NCBI GenBank assembly: GCA_046091905.1
Contig: JBJTCN010000004.1
Span: 1 to 10,427, forward strand
Origin: ZLKRG08 sp046091905
GTDB lineage: Bacteria; Actinomycetota; Actinomycetes; Nanopelagicales; Nanopelagicaceae
DNA: 10,427 nucleotides
Direction: 5' to 3'
A program made the position numbers and the translations under genes. Below, one piece after another: positions 1 to 7,566 of this stretch (within the stretch, counting starts at the first letter, position 1; each line of letters starts with the position of its first letter). The notes under the pieces were generated by a model, which was not told the origin of the DNA, searched no databases, and saw nothing but the letters and a program-made list of their open reading frames with translations.

Positions 1-34
1 CCACGAAAGGACCCTTCTTCAAACTACGTGGCAT
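1..34 (-). CDS. rpsS: 30S ribosomal protein S19, N-terminal fragment cut by the window edge
   Basis: Only the first eleven codons are present, reading MPRSLKKGPFV, which is the conserved start of S19. S19 sits in the head of the small subunit with S13 and contacts the A-site tRNA region. The ATG at 34-32 lies 13 nt after the rplB stop. The rplB stop codon runs directly into the Shine-Dalgarno sequence (TAAGGAG), so translation is probably coupled to rplB. The order rplB-rpsS is the standard S10-operon order, which supports the call despite the short fragment. Confidence 0.93.
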   Translation of the reverse strand, partial: MPRSLKKGPFV

Positions 35-47
35 TCGGGTCTACTCC

Positions 48-881
48 TTATCGATTCTTATTCGATTTACGACGACGGACAATTAACTGATCAGACGCCT
101 TCTTTTTACGAGTGCGCTTCTCAGGCTTACCCCAAGGTGAAACTGGGTGACGGCCACCAGAGGTACGACCTTCACCACCACCGTGTGGGTGATCAACTGG
201 GTTCATAACTACACCGCGAACGGTTGGGCGAATACCCTTCCAACGGTTACGTCCAGCTTTTCCAAGATTTAAATTTGATTGTTCTGCATTTCCAACTTCA
301 CCAACAGTTGCGCGGCAACGAACATCAACGTTACGAATTTCGCCGGATGGCATACGTAGTTGAGCAAGTGAACCTTCTTTTGCAACTAACTGAACTGAAG
401 CGCCGGCAGAACGTGCAATTTTTGCACCGCCACCTGGGCGAATTTCAATTGCGTGAACCACGGTACCTACAGGGATATTGCGAAGTGGCAAGTTATTGCC
501 AGGCTTGATATCTGCATTTGGACCATTTTCGATTACATCGCCCTGTTCTAATTTATTTGGAGCAATGATGTAACGCTTTTCGCCATCTGCGTAGTGCAAA
601 AGCGCAATACGTGAAGTGCGATTTGGATCGTATTCGATATGTGCAACCTTTGCAGTGATGCCATCCTTATCGTTACGAAGGAAATCAATTACGCGATATG
701 CGCGCTTGTGACCGCCACCTTGGTGACGAACAGTTACACGACCTGATGCGTTACGACCACCCTTTGAGTGAAGTGGACGAACTAGTGACTTCTCAGGTGT
801 GGTGCGTGTGATCTCTTTGAAATCAGCAACCGATGCACCGCGACTACTTGGAGTCACTGGCTTCAATTTACGAAGTGCCAT
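48..881 (-). CDS. rplB: 50S ribosomal protein L2
   Basis: L2 is a primary 23S rRNA-binding protein needed for subunit association and for assembly of the peptidyl-transferase region. The product is 277 aa, the usual bacterial length. The N-terminal half contains the OB-like RNA-binding domain, seen in stretches such as GGGHKRAYRVIDF and HYADGEKRYIIAP. The C-terminal half has the hallmark loop HPHGGGEGR at about residues 231-239, containing the histidines placed near the peptidyl-transferase centre in studied ribosomes. A very basic tail follows (RTRKKK, VRRRKSNKNR). The ATG start is preceded by GAGAGG. It lies 24 nt after rplW and 13 nt before rpsS, inside the S10 operon. Nothing is unusual about it. 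Confidence 0.99.
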   Translation of the reverse strand: MALRKLKPVTPSSRGASVADFKEITRTTPEKSLVRPLHSKGGRNASGRVTVRHQGGGHKRAYRVIDFLRNDKDGITAKVAHIEYDPNRTSRIALLHYADGEKRYIIAPNKLEQGDVIENGPNADIKPGNNLPLRNIPVGTVVHAIEIRPGGGAKIARSAGASVQLVAKEGSLAQLRMPSGEIRNVDVRCRATVGEVGNAEQSNLNLGKAGRNRWKGIRPTVRGVVMNPVDHPHGGGEGRTSGGRHPVSPWGKPEKRTRKKKASDQLIVRRRKSNKNR

Positions 882-905
882 TTTTTATCCTCTCACCAGT
901 TTCAA

Positions 906-1199
906 TTAAGAAACTGGGCCTCCAAAGATGTCGATGCGCTGACCAGCTGCAACTTTTACGATTGCGCGCTTGGTGTCTTTACGCTTGCCAATACCGAAAC
1001 GGGTACGAAGTGACTTACCTTCGCGATTAAGGGTGTTAACTGAAACCACCTTTACATTGAATACCTTCTCAACTGCAATCTTGATCTCAGTCTTATTAGC
1101 ATCAGGTGCCACGATGAAGGTGTACTTATTTTGATCAAGCAAGCCGTATGACTTTTCAGATACAACTGGCGCGATCAATACTTCGCGATGGTCTTTCAC
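906..1199 (-). CDS. rplW: 50S ribosomal protein L23
   Basis: L23 binds 23S rRNA domain III at the polypeptide exit tunnel and is the docking site for trigger factor and SRP. The product is 97 aa, typical of the family. It shows the conserved opening PVVSEKSYGLL, then NKYTFIVAPDANKTEIKIAVEKVFNVKVVSVNT split over two beta-strands and a helix, and the basic loop GKRKDTKRA near residues 71-79. The start codon is GTG, and it overlaps the rplD stop in a GTGA tetranucleotide (1196-1199), which implies translational coupling to rplD. The next gene, rplB, follows 24 nt downstream. The GTG start is well supported because homology begins within a few residues of it. Confidence 0.98.
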   Translation of the reverse strand: MKDHREVLIAPVVSEKSYGLLDQNKYTFIVAPDANKTEIKIAVEKVFNVKVVSVNTLNREGKSLRTRFGIGKRKDTKRAIVKVAAGQRIDIFGGPVS

Positions 1200-1870
1200 G
1201 CTGATACCTCTTCACTCTCGCGAGCAACAGACTTAGCGCCCTTGCCCTTTGCATTTCCATTTAGAAGATCCTTGATTGCTGCATCTGTGAACACAACATC
1301 ATCAGACTTCAAAATGTCATAAGCATTTAACTGATCTGGAACTAGCAAGTGCACGTTGTCAGCATTACGTAGTGAACGCCATGCCACATCTTCAGTGCGA
1401 GCTAGTACAACTAATAGATTCTTGCGATCGCTGAACTGACGCGCAGCAGCAATTGCAGATTTGGTATTTGGATTTGCACCAAATGCATCAAGTACGTGAA
1501 TACGTTCGTTGCGCTGACGATCTGAAAGCACTCCAGCAAGAGCTGCCTTGATCATCTTCTTTGGTGTGCGCTGTGAATATTCACGTGGACGAACTGCGTG
1601 CGCCGCACCGCCACCACGTTGTAGTGGAGCACGAACAGAACCCTGACGCGCGCGACCGGTTCCCTTCTGCTTAAAAGGCTTCTTACCGGAACCAGAAGTT
1701 TCGCCGCGGTTCTTTGCCTTCTGTGAACCCTGACGAGCAGCTGCAAGTTGTGCAGTTACTACCTGGTGAATCAACGGCACATTTGTCTGTGCATCGAAAA
1801 GTTCTGCTGGAAGATCAACGCTTCCAACTTTCTTTCCTGCTGCATCTTTAACATCAATATTAAGTGACAT
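1196..1870 (-). CDS. rplD: 50S ribosomal protein L4
   Basis: L4 binds 23S rRNA, lines the exit tunnel with its extended loop, and in Escherichia coli also represses the S10 operon. The 224-aa product has a globular alpha/beta domain interrupted by the long conserved loop at about residues 60-100. That loop carries the blocks GSGKKPFKQKGTGRARQGS and RPREYSQRTPKKM, the segment that reaches the tunnel constriction and is a known site of macrolide-resistance changes in other bacteria. No insertion or deletion is apparent there by eye. A serine/lysine/glutamate-rich tail of about 20 residues ends the protein. The ATG overlaps the rplC stop by one base (TAATG) and the stop overlaps the rplW start by four bases, so all three are probably translated in a coupled way. 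Whether L4 regulates this operon cannot be seen from sequence. Confidence 0.98.
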   Translation of the reverse strand: MSLNIDVKDAAGKKVGSVDLPAELFDAQTNVPLIHQVVTAQLAAARQGSQKAKNRGETSGSGKKPFKQKGTGRARQGSVRAPLQRGGGAAHAVRPREYSQRTPKKMIKAALAGVLSDRQRNERIHVLDAFGANPNTKSAIAAARQFSDRKNLLVVLARTEDVAWRSLRNADNVHLLVPDQLNAYDILKSDDVVFTDAAIKDLLNGNAKGKGAKSVARESEEVSA

Positions 1871-2562
1871 TATGCGTGCGCTCCTTCAACACTCTCAACG
1901 ATTGCCTTCTTCGCTGCAGAGCGAACAAAAACTAATCCGCCATCTGGACCTGGAACTGCGCCCTTGATAAGAATTAAATTACGATCCTTATCAATTGAGT
2001 GCACAGTTAAATTCTGTGTGGTTACGCGATCAGTTCCCATAACACCAGCCATACGTAAACCTTTAAATACGCGACCTGGTGTAGAGCATGCTCCGATTGA
2101 ACCTGGCATACGGTGCTTCTTATCAACACCGTGTGCTGCACCGATACCACCGAAACCATGGCGCTTCATAACGCCAGCAGTTCCTTTACCGATTGTGGTT
2201 CCGGTTGCATCAACAATTTCGCCAGCTTCGAATACATCAGCACCAAGTTCTTGGCCAACTGTGTAAGCAGCTGCATTTAATGTACGTAGCTCTGCAACGC
2301 TGCGACGTGGTGTCACGCCCGCCTTTGCAAAGTGTCCAGCTTGTGGCTTTGTAACCTTCTTAGGATCGATTGCACCGAATGCAATCTGAACTGCTGAATA
2401 GCCATCCTTCTCTGGGGTGCGAATCTGTGTAACTACGCATGGACCAGCTTCAACAACTGTTACTGGAACGATGCGATTGTTGCTATCAAAAACTTGTGTC
2501 ATACCAAGCTTCTTACCAAGGACGCCCTTGATAGATGAGCCGTAGCTTTGTGTGTTCTTCAT
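1870..2562 (-). CDS. rplC: 50S ribosomal protein L3
   Basis: L3 is an early-assembly 23S rRNA-binding protein whose extended loop approaches the peptidyl-transferase centre. The product is 230 aa. It contains KGVLGKKLGMTQVFD near residues 12-26, the family signature region around KRHGFGGIGAAHG, and GSIGACSTPGRVFKGLRMAG at about residues 155-175. In E. coli the equivalent of the last segment carries a glutamine methylated by PrmB. Here the glutamines of that stretch are replaced, so that modification would not be expected. The chosen ATG adds a short leader (MKNTQSYGSS) ahead of the usual start of homology. It is supported by AAAGGA eight bases upstream (2571-2576). The gap to rpsJ is 17 nt, and rplD follows with a one-base overlap. 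Confidence 0.97.
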   Translation of the reverse strand: MKNTQSYGSSIKGVLGKKLGMTQVFDSNNRIVPVTVVEAGPCVVTQIRTPEKDGYSAVQIAFGAIDPKKVTKPQAGHFAKAGVTPRRSVAELRTLNAAAYTVGQELGADVFEAGEIVDATGTTIGKGTAGVMKRHGFGGIGAAHGVDKKHRMPGSIGACSTPGRVFKGLRMAGVMGTDRVTTQNLTVHSIDKDRNLILIKGAVPGPDGGLVFVRSAAKKAIVESVEGAHA

Positions 2563-2570
2563 TGGTTTCG

Positions 2571-2576
2571 TCCTTT
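2571..2576 (-). promoter_or_regulatory. Shine-Dalgarno site deciding the rplC start
   Basis: On the minus strand this reads AAAGGA, eight bases before the rplC ATG at 2562-2560. It supports the slightly extended N-terminus of L3 over an internal start. Confidence 0.75.
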
Positions 2577-2579
2577 CTC

Positions 2580-2888
2580 TTAGAGCTTGATCTCGATGTC
2601 AACGCCAGCTGGCAAATCAAGGCGCATCAATGAATCCACGGTCTTAGGTGTTGGATCGATGATGTCGATCAAACGCTTGTGGGTGCGCATCTCGAAATGT
2701 TCGCGGCTGTCCTTGTACTTATGTGGAGAGCGAATAACACAGTAGGTGTTCTTCTCTGTAGGTAGCGGAACTGGACCTGCGACAGTTGCACCTGTGCGCT
2801 CAACAGTTTCGACAATCTTCTTTGCCGAAGTGTCAATCACCTCATGGTCATATGCCTTGAGTCGAATGCGGATCTTCTGTCCCGCCAT
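2580..2888 (-). CDS. rpsJ: 30S ribosomal protein S10
   Basis: S10 is a small-subunit head protein. With NusB it also forms the antitermination/NusE module and links ribosomes to NusG and RNA polymerase. The product from the ATG at 2888 is 102 aa, the standard actinobacterial length. It starts MAGQKIRIRLKAYDHE and contains GPVPLPTEKNTYCVIRSPHKYKD split across the exposed loop, then REHFEMRTHKRLIDI and the C-terminal PTPKTVDSLMRLDLP. The open frame continues 17 codons further upstream to 2939, but that extension has no family counterpart. A strong AAGGAG lies just before the internal ATG, so 2888 is the start. It is the first gene of the S10 operon and follows tuf after 126 nt. Confidence 0.98.
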   Translation of the reverse strand: MAGQKIRIRLKAYDHEVIDTSAKKIVETVERTGATVAGPVPLPTEKNTYCVIRSPHKYKDSREHFEMRTHKRLIDIIDPTPKTVDSLMRLDLPAGVDIEIKL

Positions 2889-2894
2889 GTGTAT

Positions 2895-2900
2895 CTCCTT
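2895..2900 (-). promoter_or_regulatory. Shine-Dalgarno site deciding the rpsJ start
   Basis: On the minus strand this is a perfect AAGGAG six bases upstream of the ATG at 2888-2886. It settles the S10 start against the longer open frame that begins at 2939. Confidence 0.85.
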
Positions 2901-2945
2901 AAATTCTTTTCTTATGTCCAAGCTATTTAATTTATTCATTTGGCA

Positions 2946-2976
2946 GGGGTTCCTCGTAAATTAACGAGGAACACCC
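2946..2976 (-). terminator. Strong hairpin between tuf and rpsJ, possible terminator, attenuator or processing site
   Basis: A perfect 9-bp inverted repeat, GTTCCTCGT (2949-2957) with ACGAGGAAC (2964-2972), closes a 6-nt loop. Three further G-C pairs extend it (2946-2948 with 2974-2976) across one bulged base. It lies at the end of the str operon, about 40 nt after the tuf stop and 58 nt before rpsJ. On the minus strand no T run follows the stem, so it is not a canonical intrinsic terminator in the direction of the genes. A T7 run (2999-3005) lies on the plus-strand side but is about 22 nt away. Partial termination, RNA processing or S10-leader control are all possible. Confidence 0.45.
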
Positions 2977-3014
2977 ACCGAATGTTTACTTCTTTATTCT
3001 TTTTTTCCCTGCGA

Positions 3015-4208
<1,194 letters not shown>

Positions 4209-4247
4209 TTTGGTTCCTCTTTCTTAAATAGTGCGTTTTATTTTTTG

Positions 4248-4284
4248 TTATTAGGGTTTTGGTTCTTTGTTACTTATTAGGGTT
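4248..4284. repeat. Short direct repeat in the fusA-tuf gap
   Basis: The 11-mer TTATTAGGGTT occurs at 4248-4258 and again at 4274-4284. TTTGTTA stands just before each copy. The second copy runs into the fusA stop codon. The repeat may be a small local duplication in an A+T-rich untranslated spacer. I see no hairpin or promoter in the rest of this 74-nt gap. Confidence 0.6.
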
Positions 4285-6379
4285 ATTCGCCGCGTACTTT
4301 CGCAATGATTTCCTTTGAAACTGCTGCAGGAACTTCTGCATAAGTTTCGAACTCCATTGAGTAGCTTGCGCGGCCTTGTGTTCTGCTTCGAAGATCTCCG
4401 ACATAACCGAACATCTCTGATAACGGAACTAGCGCCCTAACAACGCGGGCACCTGACCGCTCATCCATGGCCTGAATTTGGCCACGACGACTATTTAGAT
4501 CGCCGATGACATCACCCATGAAATCTTCAGGGGTGGTGACTTCAACTTTCATAACTGGTTCTAGCAACACTGGACCAGCAAGTTTTGCTGCTTCCTTAAA
4601 TGCTGCGATACCAGCAATCTTGAAGGCCAATTCAGATGAGTCAACATCGTGATATGCGCCGTCAAGAAGAGTTACACGTACATCTGTTAGTGGGAAACCA
4701 GCAAGAGGACCAGCCTGCATTGCTTCATGGCATCCATCGTCAACTGAAGGGATGTACTCCTTCGGAACGCGTCCACCTGTAATTTTATTTACGAACTCGT
4801 AGCCCTTTTCATTTTCGCCAGGCTGTAGTGGTTCGAGAGCAATTTGAATCTTTGCGAATTGACCAGAACCACCAGATTGCTTCTTGTGAGTGTAATCGTG
4901 ACGCGCAACTGGCTTACGAAGTGTTTCGCGGAATGCCACCTGTGGCTTACCAACGTTTGCTTCAACTTTAAATTCGCGCTTCATACGATCAACAAGAATT
5001 TCAAGGTGAAGTTCGCCCATACCAGCGATGATTGTCTGTCCGGTCTCTTCATCGGTCTTAACGCGGAAGGTTGGATCTTCTTCAGCAAGACGTTGAATCG
5101 CAATACCAAGTTTCTCTTGGTCGCCCTTGGTCTTAGGTTCGATCGCAACTTCGATAACTGGATTAGGGAATTCCATTGATTCGAGAATCACTGGCTTATC
5201 GATGTCGCAGAGAGTTTCGCCAGTTGTGGTGTCTTTAAGACCCATAACTGCGCAGATCATGCCTGCTGAAGCTTCGTCGATTTCTTCGCGCTTATTAGCG
5301 TGCATTTGATAAATCTTGCCGATGCGCTCCTTGCGATCCTTATTTGAATTTAGTACCGCGGAGCTGGTCTTCATTACGCCTGAATAAACTCGGATAAAGG
5401 TGAGTTTACCTAGGTGTGGATCGGTCATGATCTTGAAGGCTAACGCTGACATTGGTTCGTCGTTATTTGGTTTACGAGTAACTTCAAGTGAAGAGTCTGC
5501 AACATTATGGCCAACAATCGCTTCAACATCCAGAGGTGATGGCAGGTAACGAACTACCGCATCAAGTATTGGCTGTACACCTTTATTCTTGAAAGCTGAA
5601 CCAGTTAGGACTGGGACTGCCTTTGCCGCAAGAGTTGCACGGCGAATTCCAGCGATAATTTCATCTTCTGAAAGTTCCGCACCTTCTAGGTACTTCTCCA
5701 TAACCTGATCATCAGATTCTGCAAGTGTTTCAATAAGCTCGTGACGAGCTTTATCGGCTGCATCTTTTAGATTAGCTGGGATCTCTTCAATTACGTAATC
5801 TTCGCCCTTTTTAGTTTCGCCCGGCCAAACAAGTGCCTTCATTGCGATCAAATCAATTACGCCAGAGAAGTCGCCTTCTGCGCCGATTGGAATTTGTAGT
5901 ACAAGGGCAGTTGCGTTCAAACGTGTGCGAATCATGCCAACGCACATGTCGAAGTTTGCACCAGTACGGTCTAATTTATTTACGAAGCAGATACGTGGAA
6001 CTGAATACTTATCAGCTTGACGCCAAACTGTTTCTGATTGTGGCTCTACACCAGCAACACCGTCGAACACTGCAACTGCACCGTCAAGAACACGAAGTGA
6101 ACGTTCTACTTCAACTGTGAAGTCAACGTGACCTGGTGTATCGATGATATTAATTGTGTGGTTCTTCCATGCACAGGTAGTTGCAGCAGAGGTAATGGTG
6201 ATACCGCGCTCTTGCTCCTGCTCCATCCAGTCCATGGTCGCAGCACCTTCGTGAACTTCACCGATCTTGTAATTGATACCGGTGTAGAAAAGGATGCGCT
6301 CGGTTGTGGTGGTCTTACCCGCGTCGATATGCGCCATGATTCCAATGTTGCGCACCTTTGCTAGGTCTTGTGTGGCCAC
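4283..6379 (-). CDS. fusA: Translation elongation factor G (EF-G)
   Basis: EF-G is the GTPase that drives tRNA-mRNA translocation and, with RRF, ribosome recycling. The 698-aa product is the standard length. The G domain shows the P-loop AHIDAGKT (residues 16-23), the switch region ending ERGITITSAATT, the G3 motif DTPGHVDF and the G4 motif NKLDR. Domain II (about residues 300-400) follows, including AFKIMTDPHLGKLTFIRVYSG. Domain III has the GMGELHLEI motif. Domains IV and V include the stretch YEFVNKITGGRVPKEYIP and the C-terminal LSEMFGYVGDLRSRTQGRA. The wording matches the canonical translocase rather than a resistance or FusA2-type paralogue. The start is GTG, preceded by an A/G-rich repeat containing AAGGAAGAG. 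Neighbours are rpsG (77-nt gap) and tuf (74-nt gap). Confidence 0.99.
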   Translation of the reverse strand: MATQDLAKVRNIGIMAHIDAGKTTTTERILFYTGINYKIGEVHEGAATMDWMEQEQERGITITSAATTCAWKNHTINIIDTPGHVDFTVEVERSLRVLDGAVAVFDGVAGVEPQSETVWRQADKYSVPRICFVNKLDRTGANFDMCVGMIRTRLNATALVLQIPIGAEGDFSGVIDLIAMKALVWPGETKKGEDYVIEEIPANLKDAADKARHELIETLAESDDQVMEKYLEGAELSEDEIIAGIRRATLAAKAVPVLTGSAFKNKGVQPILDAVVRYLPSPLDVEAIVGHNVADSSLEVTRKPNNDEPMSALAFKIMTDPHLGKLTFIRVYSGVMKTSSAVLNSNKDRKERIGKIYQMHANKREEIDEASAGMICAVMGLKDTTTGETLCDIDKPVILESMEFPNPVIEVAIEPKTKGDQEKLGIAIQRLAEEDPTFRVKTDEETGQTIIAGMGELHLEILVDRMKREFKVEANVGKPQVAFRETLRKPVARHDYTHKKQSGGSGQFAKIQIALEPLQPGENEKGYEFVNKITGGRVPKEYIPSVDDGCHEAMQAGPLAGFPLTDVRVTLLDGAYHDVDSSELAFKIAGIAAFKEAAKLAGPVLLEPVMKVEVTTPEDFMGDVIGDLNSRRGQIQAMDERSGARVVRALVPLSEMFGYVGDLRSRTQGRASYSMEFETYAEVPAAVSKEIIAKVRGE

Positions 6380-6380
6380 T

Positions 6381-6401
6381 TTATCTCTTCCTTATCTCTT
6401 C
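6381..6401 (-). repeat. Duplicated purine-rich Shine-Dalgarno region before fusA
   Basis: On the minus strand the 10-mer GAAGAGATAA occurs twice in tandem, at 6401-6392 and 6390-6381, separated by one base. The copies end directly before the fusA GTG start. The junction forms AAGGAAGAG, the likely Shine-Dalgarno sequence. The duplication may give a second anti-Shine-Dalgarno contact or may be a chance slippage product. The remainder of the rpsG-fusA gap is A+T-rich with only a weak 5-bp dyad. Confidence 0.55.
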
Positions 6402-6456
6402 TTTAATTCCGTTAAAACTCTATTAACCGTCAGTTATCTTTACGATGTCTAGGCGA

Positions 6457-6927
6457 TTACCAGCGGTAGTGAGCAAACGCCTTGTTTGCATCCGCCATCT
6501 TGTGGGTATCTTCACGACGCTTTACCGCAGCACCAAGGCCATTGCTTGCATCAATTAATTCATTTGTTAAACGCTCTGCCATTGACTTTTCGCGACGCTG
6601 GCGTGAGAAATCAACTAACCAACGAAGTGCAAGTGTGGTTGCTCGTCCTGATTTAACTTCAACAGGTACTTGATAAGTAGCGCCACCAACACGACGTGAC
6701 TTAACTTCAATCTGTGGCTTGATGTTATCTAGTGCGCGCTTAAGAGTAATGATTGGATCAACTTGAGTCTTTTCGCGAATGTTTTCCATTGCTGCATAAA
6801 CAATTGCTTCAGCAGTTGAACGCTTGCCGTGCAAAAGAATCTTGTTAATTAAAGCGGTAACAACCGGTGAGTTATAAACTGGATCAGCAATAACTGGTGA
6901 CTTAACTGCAGGACCTTTACGTGGCAT
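6457..6927 (-). CDS. rpsG: 30S ribosomal protein S7
   Basis: S7 nucleates assembly of the 30S head on the 3' major domain of 16S rRNA and lies near the E-site tRNA. The product is 156 aa, the usual length for bacteria lacking long C-terminal extensions. It begins MPRKGPAVKSPVIADPVY and has the basic helical segment NKILLHGKRSTAEAIVY. It also has the beta-hairpin GGATYQVPVEVKSGR at about residues 81-95 and the conserved end AFAHYRW. The ATG overlaps the rpsL stop by one base (TAATG), so translation is probably coupled to rpsL. A purine-rich AGAAGG lies in the last rpsL codons as the ribosome binding site. In E. coli S7 controls the str operon at this junction. With no spacer here, that mechanism cannot be present in the same form. 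Confidence 0.99.
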   Translation of the reverse strand: MPRKGPAVKSPVIADPVYNSPVVTALINKILLHGKRSTAEAIVYAAMENIREKTQVDPIITLKRALDNIKPQIEVKSRRVGGATYQVPVEVKSGRATTLALRWLVDFSRQRREKSMAERLTNELIDASNGLGAAVKRREDTHKMADANKAFAHYRW

Positions 6928-7307
6928 TAGCTGGCCTTCTTCTCTCGCTTAGCACCATAACGTGAACGTGCTTGCTTACGATTCTTAACACCTTGTGTAT
7001 CAAGTGAACCGCGAATAATTTTGTAACGAACACCTGGCAGATCTTTAACACGACCACCGCGAACAAGAACGATGGAGTGCTCTTGTAAGTTGTGACCTTC
7101 ACCAGGAATGTATGCAGAAACTTCCATGCCGCTTGTTAAGCGAACACGTGCAACTTTACGAAGTGCAGAGTTCGGCTTCTTAGGTGTTGTTGTGTAAACA
7201 CGTGTGCAAACACCGCGACGTTGTGGACTACCTTTTAGTGCAGGTGTTTTTGTTTTGTCGCTCTTTTCAGCGCGACCACGACGCACTAACTGTTGAATCG
7301 TTGGCAT
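6927..7307 (-). CDS. rpsL: 30S ribosomal protein S12
   Basis: S12 is the decoding-centre protein that controls tRNA selection accuracy and is the classical streptomycin-resistance locus. The 126-aa product is canonical, from MPTIQQLVRRGR to the basic tail ending KREKKAS. Lysine 43 in TTTPKKPNSALRK and lysine 88 in GRVKDLPGVRY are both present. None of the common streptomycin-resistance substitutions at those positions is seen. Aspartate 89, the residue methylthiolated by RimO where that enzyme exists, is also present. The ATG is preceded by GGAG at 7315-7312. It is the first gene of the str operon. Upstream lies a leader with a terminator-like hairpin and then the divergent deoD gene, rather than rpoC, which often precedes rpsL in actinobacteria. 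Confidence 0.99.
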   Translation of the reverse strand: MPTIQQLVRRGRAEKSDKTKTPALKGSPQRRGVCTRVYTTTPKKPNSALRKVARVRLTSGMEVSAYIPGEGHNLQEHSIVLVRGGRVKDLPGVRYKIIRGSLDTQGVKNRKQARSRYGAKREKKAS

Positions 7308-7345
7308 GTTTCTCCATCTTGTTTCGTTTTAATTTTGACTTTAAT

Positions 7346-7386
7346 AAAAAACTTCTCCGACCCACGCGGTCGGGTGTGTTGCACCC
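7346..7386 (-). promoter_or_regulatory. rpsL leader: overlapping hairpins with T6 run, candidate attenuator
   Basis: Read on the minus strand, a first stem pairs GGGTG (7386-7382) with CACCC (7376-7372) around CAACA. A second stem pairs CCGACC (7362-7357 and 7373-7368 as its arms, perfect 6 bp, loop GCGTG), and after five bases a T6 run follows (7351-7346). The two stems share the bases at 7372-7373, so they cannot both form fully. That is an antiterminator/terminator layout ahead of the str operon. The 5-nt spacer before the T run weakens the terminator reading. No convincing promoter was found upstream, so transcription of the whole element is assumed rather than shown. Confidence 0.4.
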
Positions 7387-7400
7387 TTCACGCAAATCTT

Positions 7401-7421
7401 TCGCATAAAAATTGCATGCGA
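7401..7421. promoter_or_regulatory. Interrupted palindrome in the divergent intergenic region, possible operator
   Basis: TCGCAT (7401-7406) and ATGCGA (7416-7421) are perfect 6-bp inverted arms with a 9-nt A/T-rich centre. The 21-bp size and position between divergent genes fit a dimeric regulator's operator, and the right arm contains the palindrome GCATGC. Six-base arms can arise by chance, and no recognised regulator motif is matched. Confidence 0.25.
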
Positions 7422-7455
7422 TAGACATGGTTCAAAAAAGCCCTCTAAAAAGGCA

Positions 7456-7566
7456 GGGGTTAAGCGTAAGCGAGCCCCCCGTGATACTCCAAATCGGGCT
7501 CTTTTACTCCTATTTCCTTAGAGTGGCCCGCGACACGCCGATGGGCGTGTCGTATTCAAAGCCCAT
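7456..7566 (+). promoter_or_regulatory. Structured deoD upstream region with mutually exclusive helices (candidate cis-regulatory RNA)
   Basis: Four main helices can be drawn on the plus strand. H1 pairs GGGGTT (7456-7461) with AGCCCC (7473-7478), with an inner GC pair closing a GTAA tetraloop. H2 pairs GAGCCC (7472-7477) with GGGCTC (7496-7501), followed by TTTTA, which is terminator-like. H3 pairs CGACACGCC (7531-7539) with GGCGTGTCG (7544-7552) around GATG. H4 pairs ATGGGC (7541-7546) with GCCCAT (7561-7566). H1 and H2 exclude each other, as do H3 and H4. GGGC of H2 can also pair with GCCC at 7526-7530. I do not recognise a known riboswitch class. No clear promoter is visible, and deoD could instead be transcribed leaderless from 7583, which would leave this region untranscribed. 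Confidence 0.35.

Noticed and set aside
2889..2939. N-terminal extension of S10 by 17 codons to an upstream ATG
   Set aside because: The extra residues have no counterpart in S10. A perfect AAGGAG lies inside the extension directly before the ATG at 2888, and homology starts exactly there.
2889..3014. A promoter for the S10 operon upstream of rpsJ
   Set aside because: A TAAATT hexamer after the hairpin resembles a -10 box, but nothing like a -35 lies at 16-18 bp from it in this A+T-rich spacer.
6927..7307. Streptomycin-resistance allele of rpsL
   Set aside because: Lys43 and Lys88 are both wild type and the surrounding loops are canonical.
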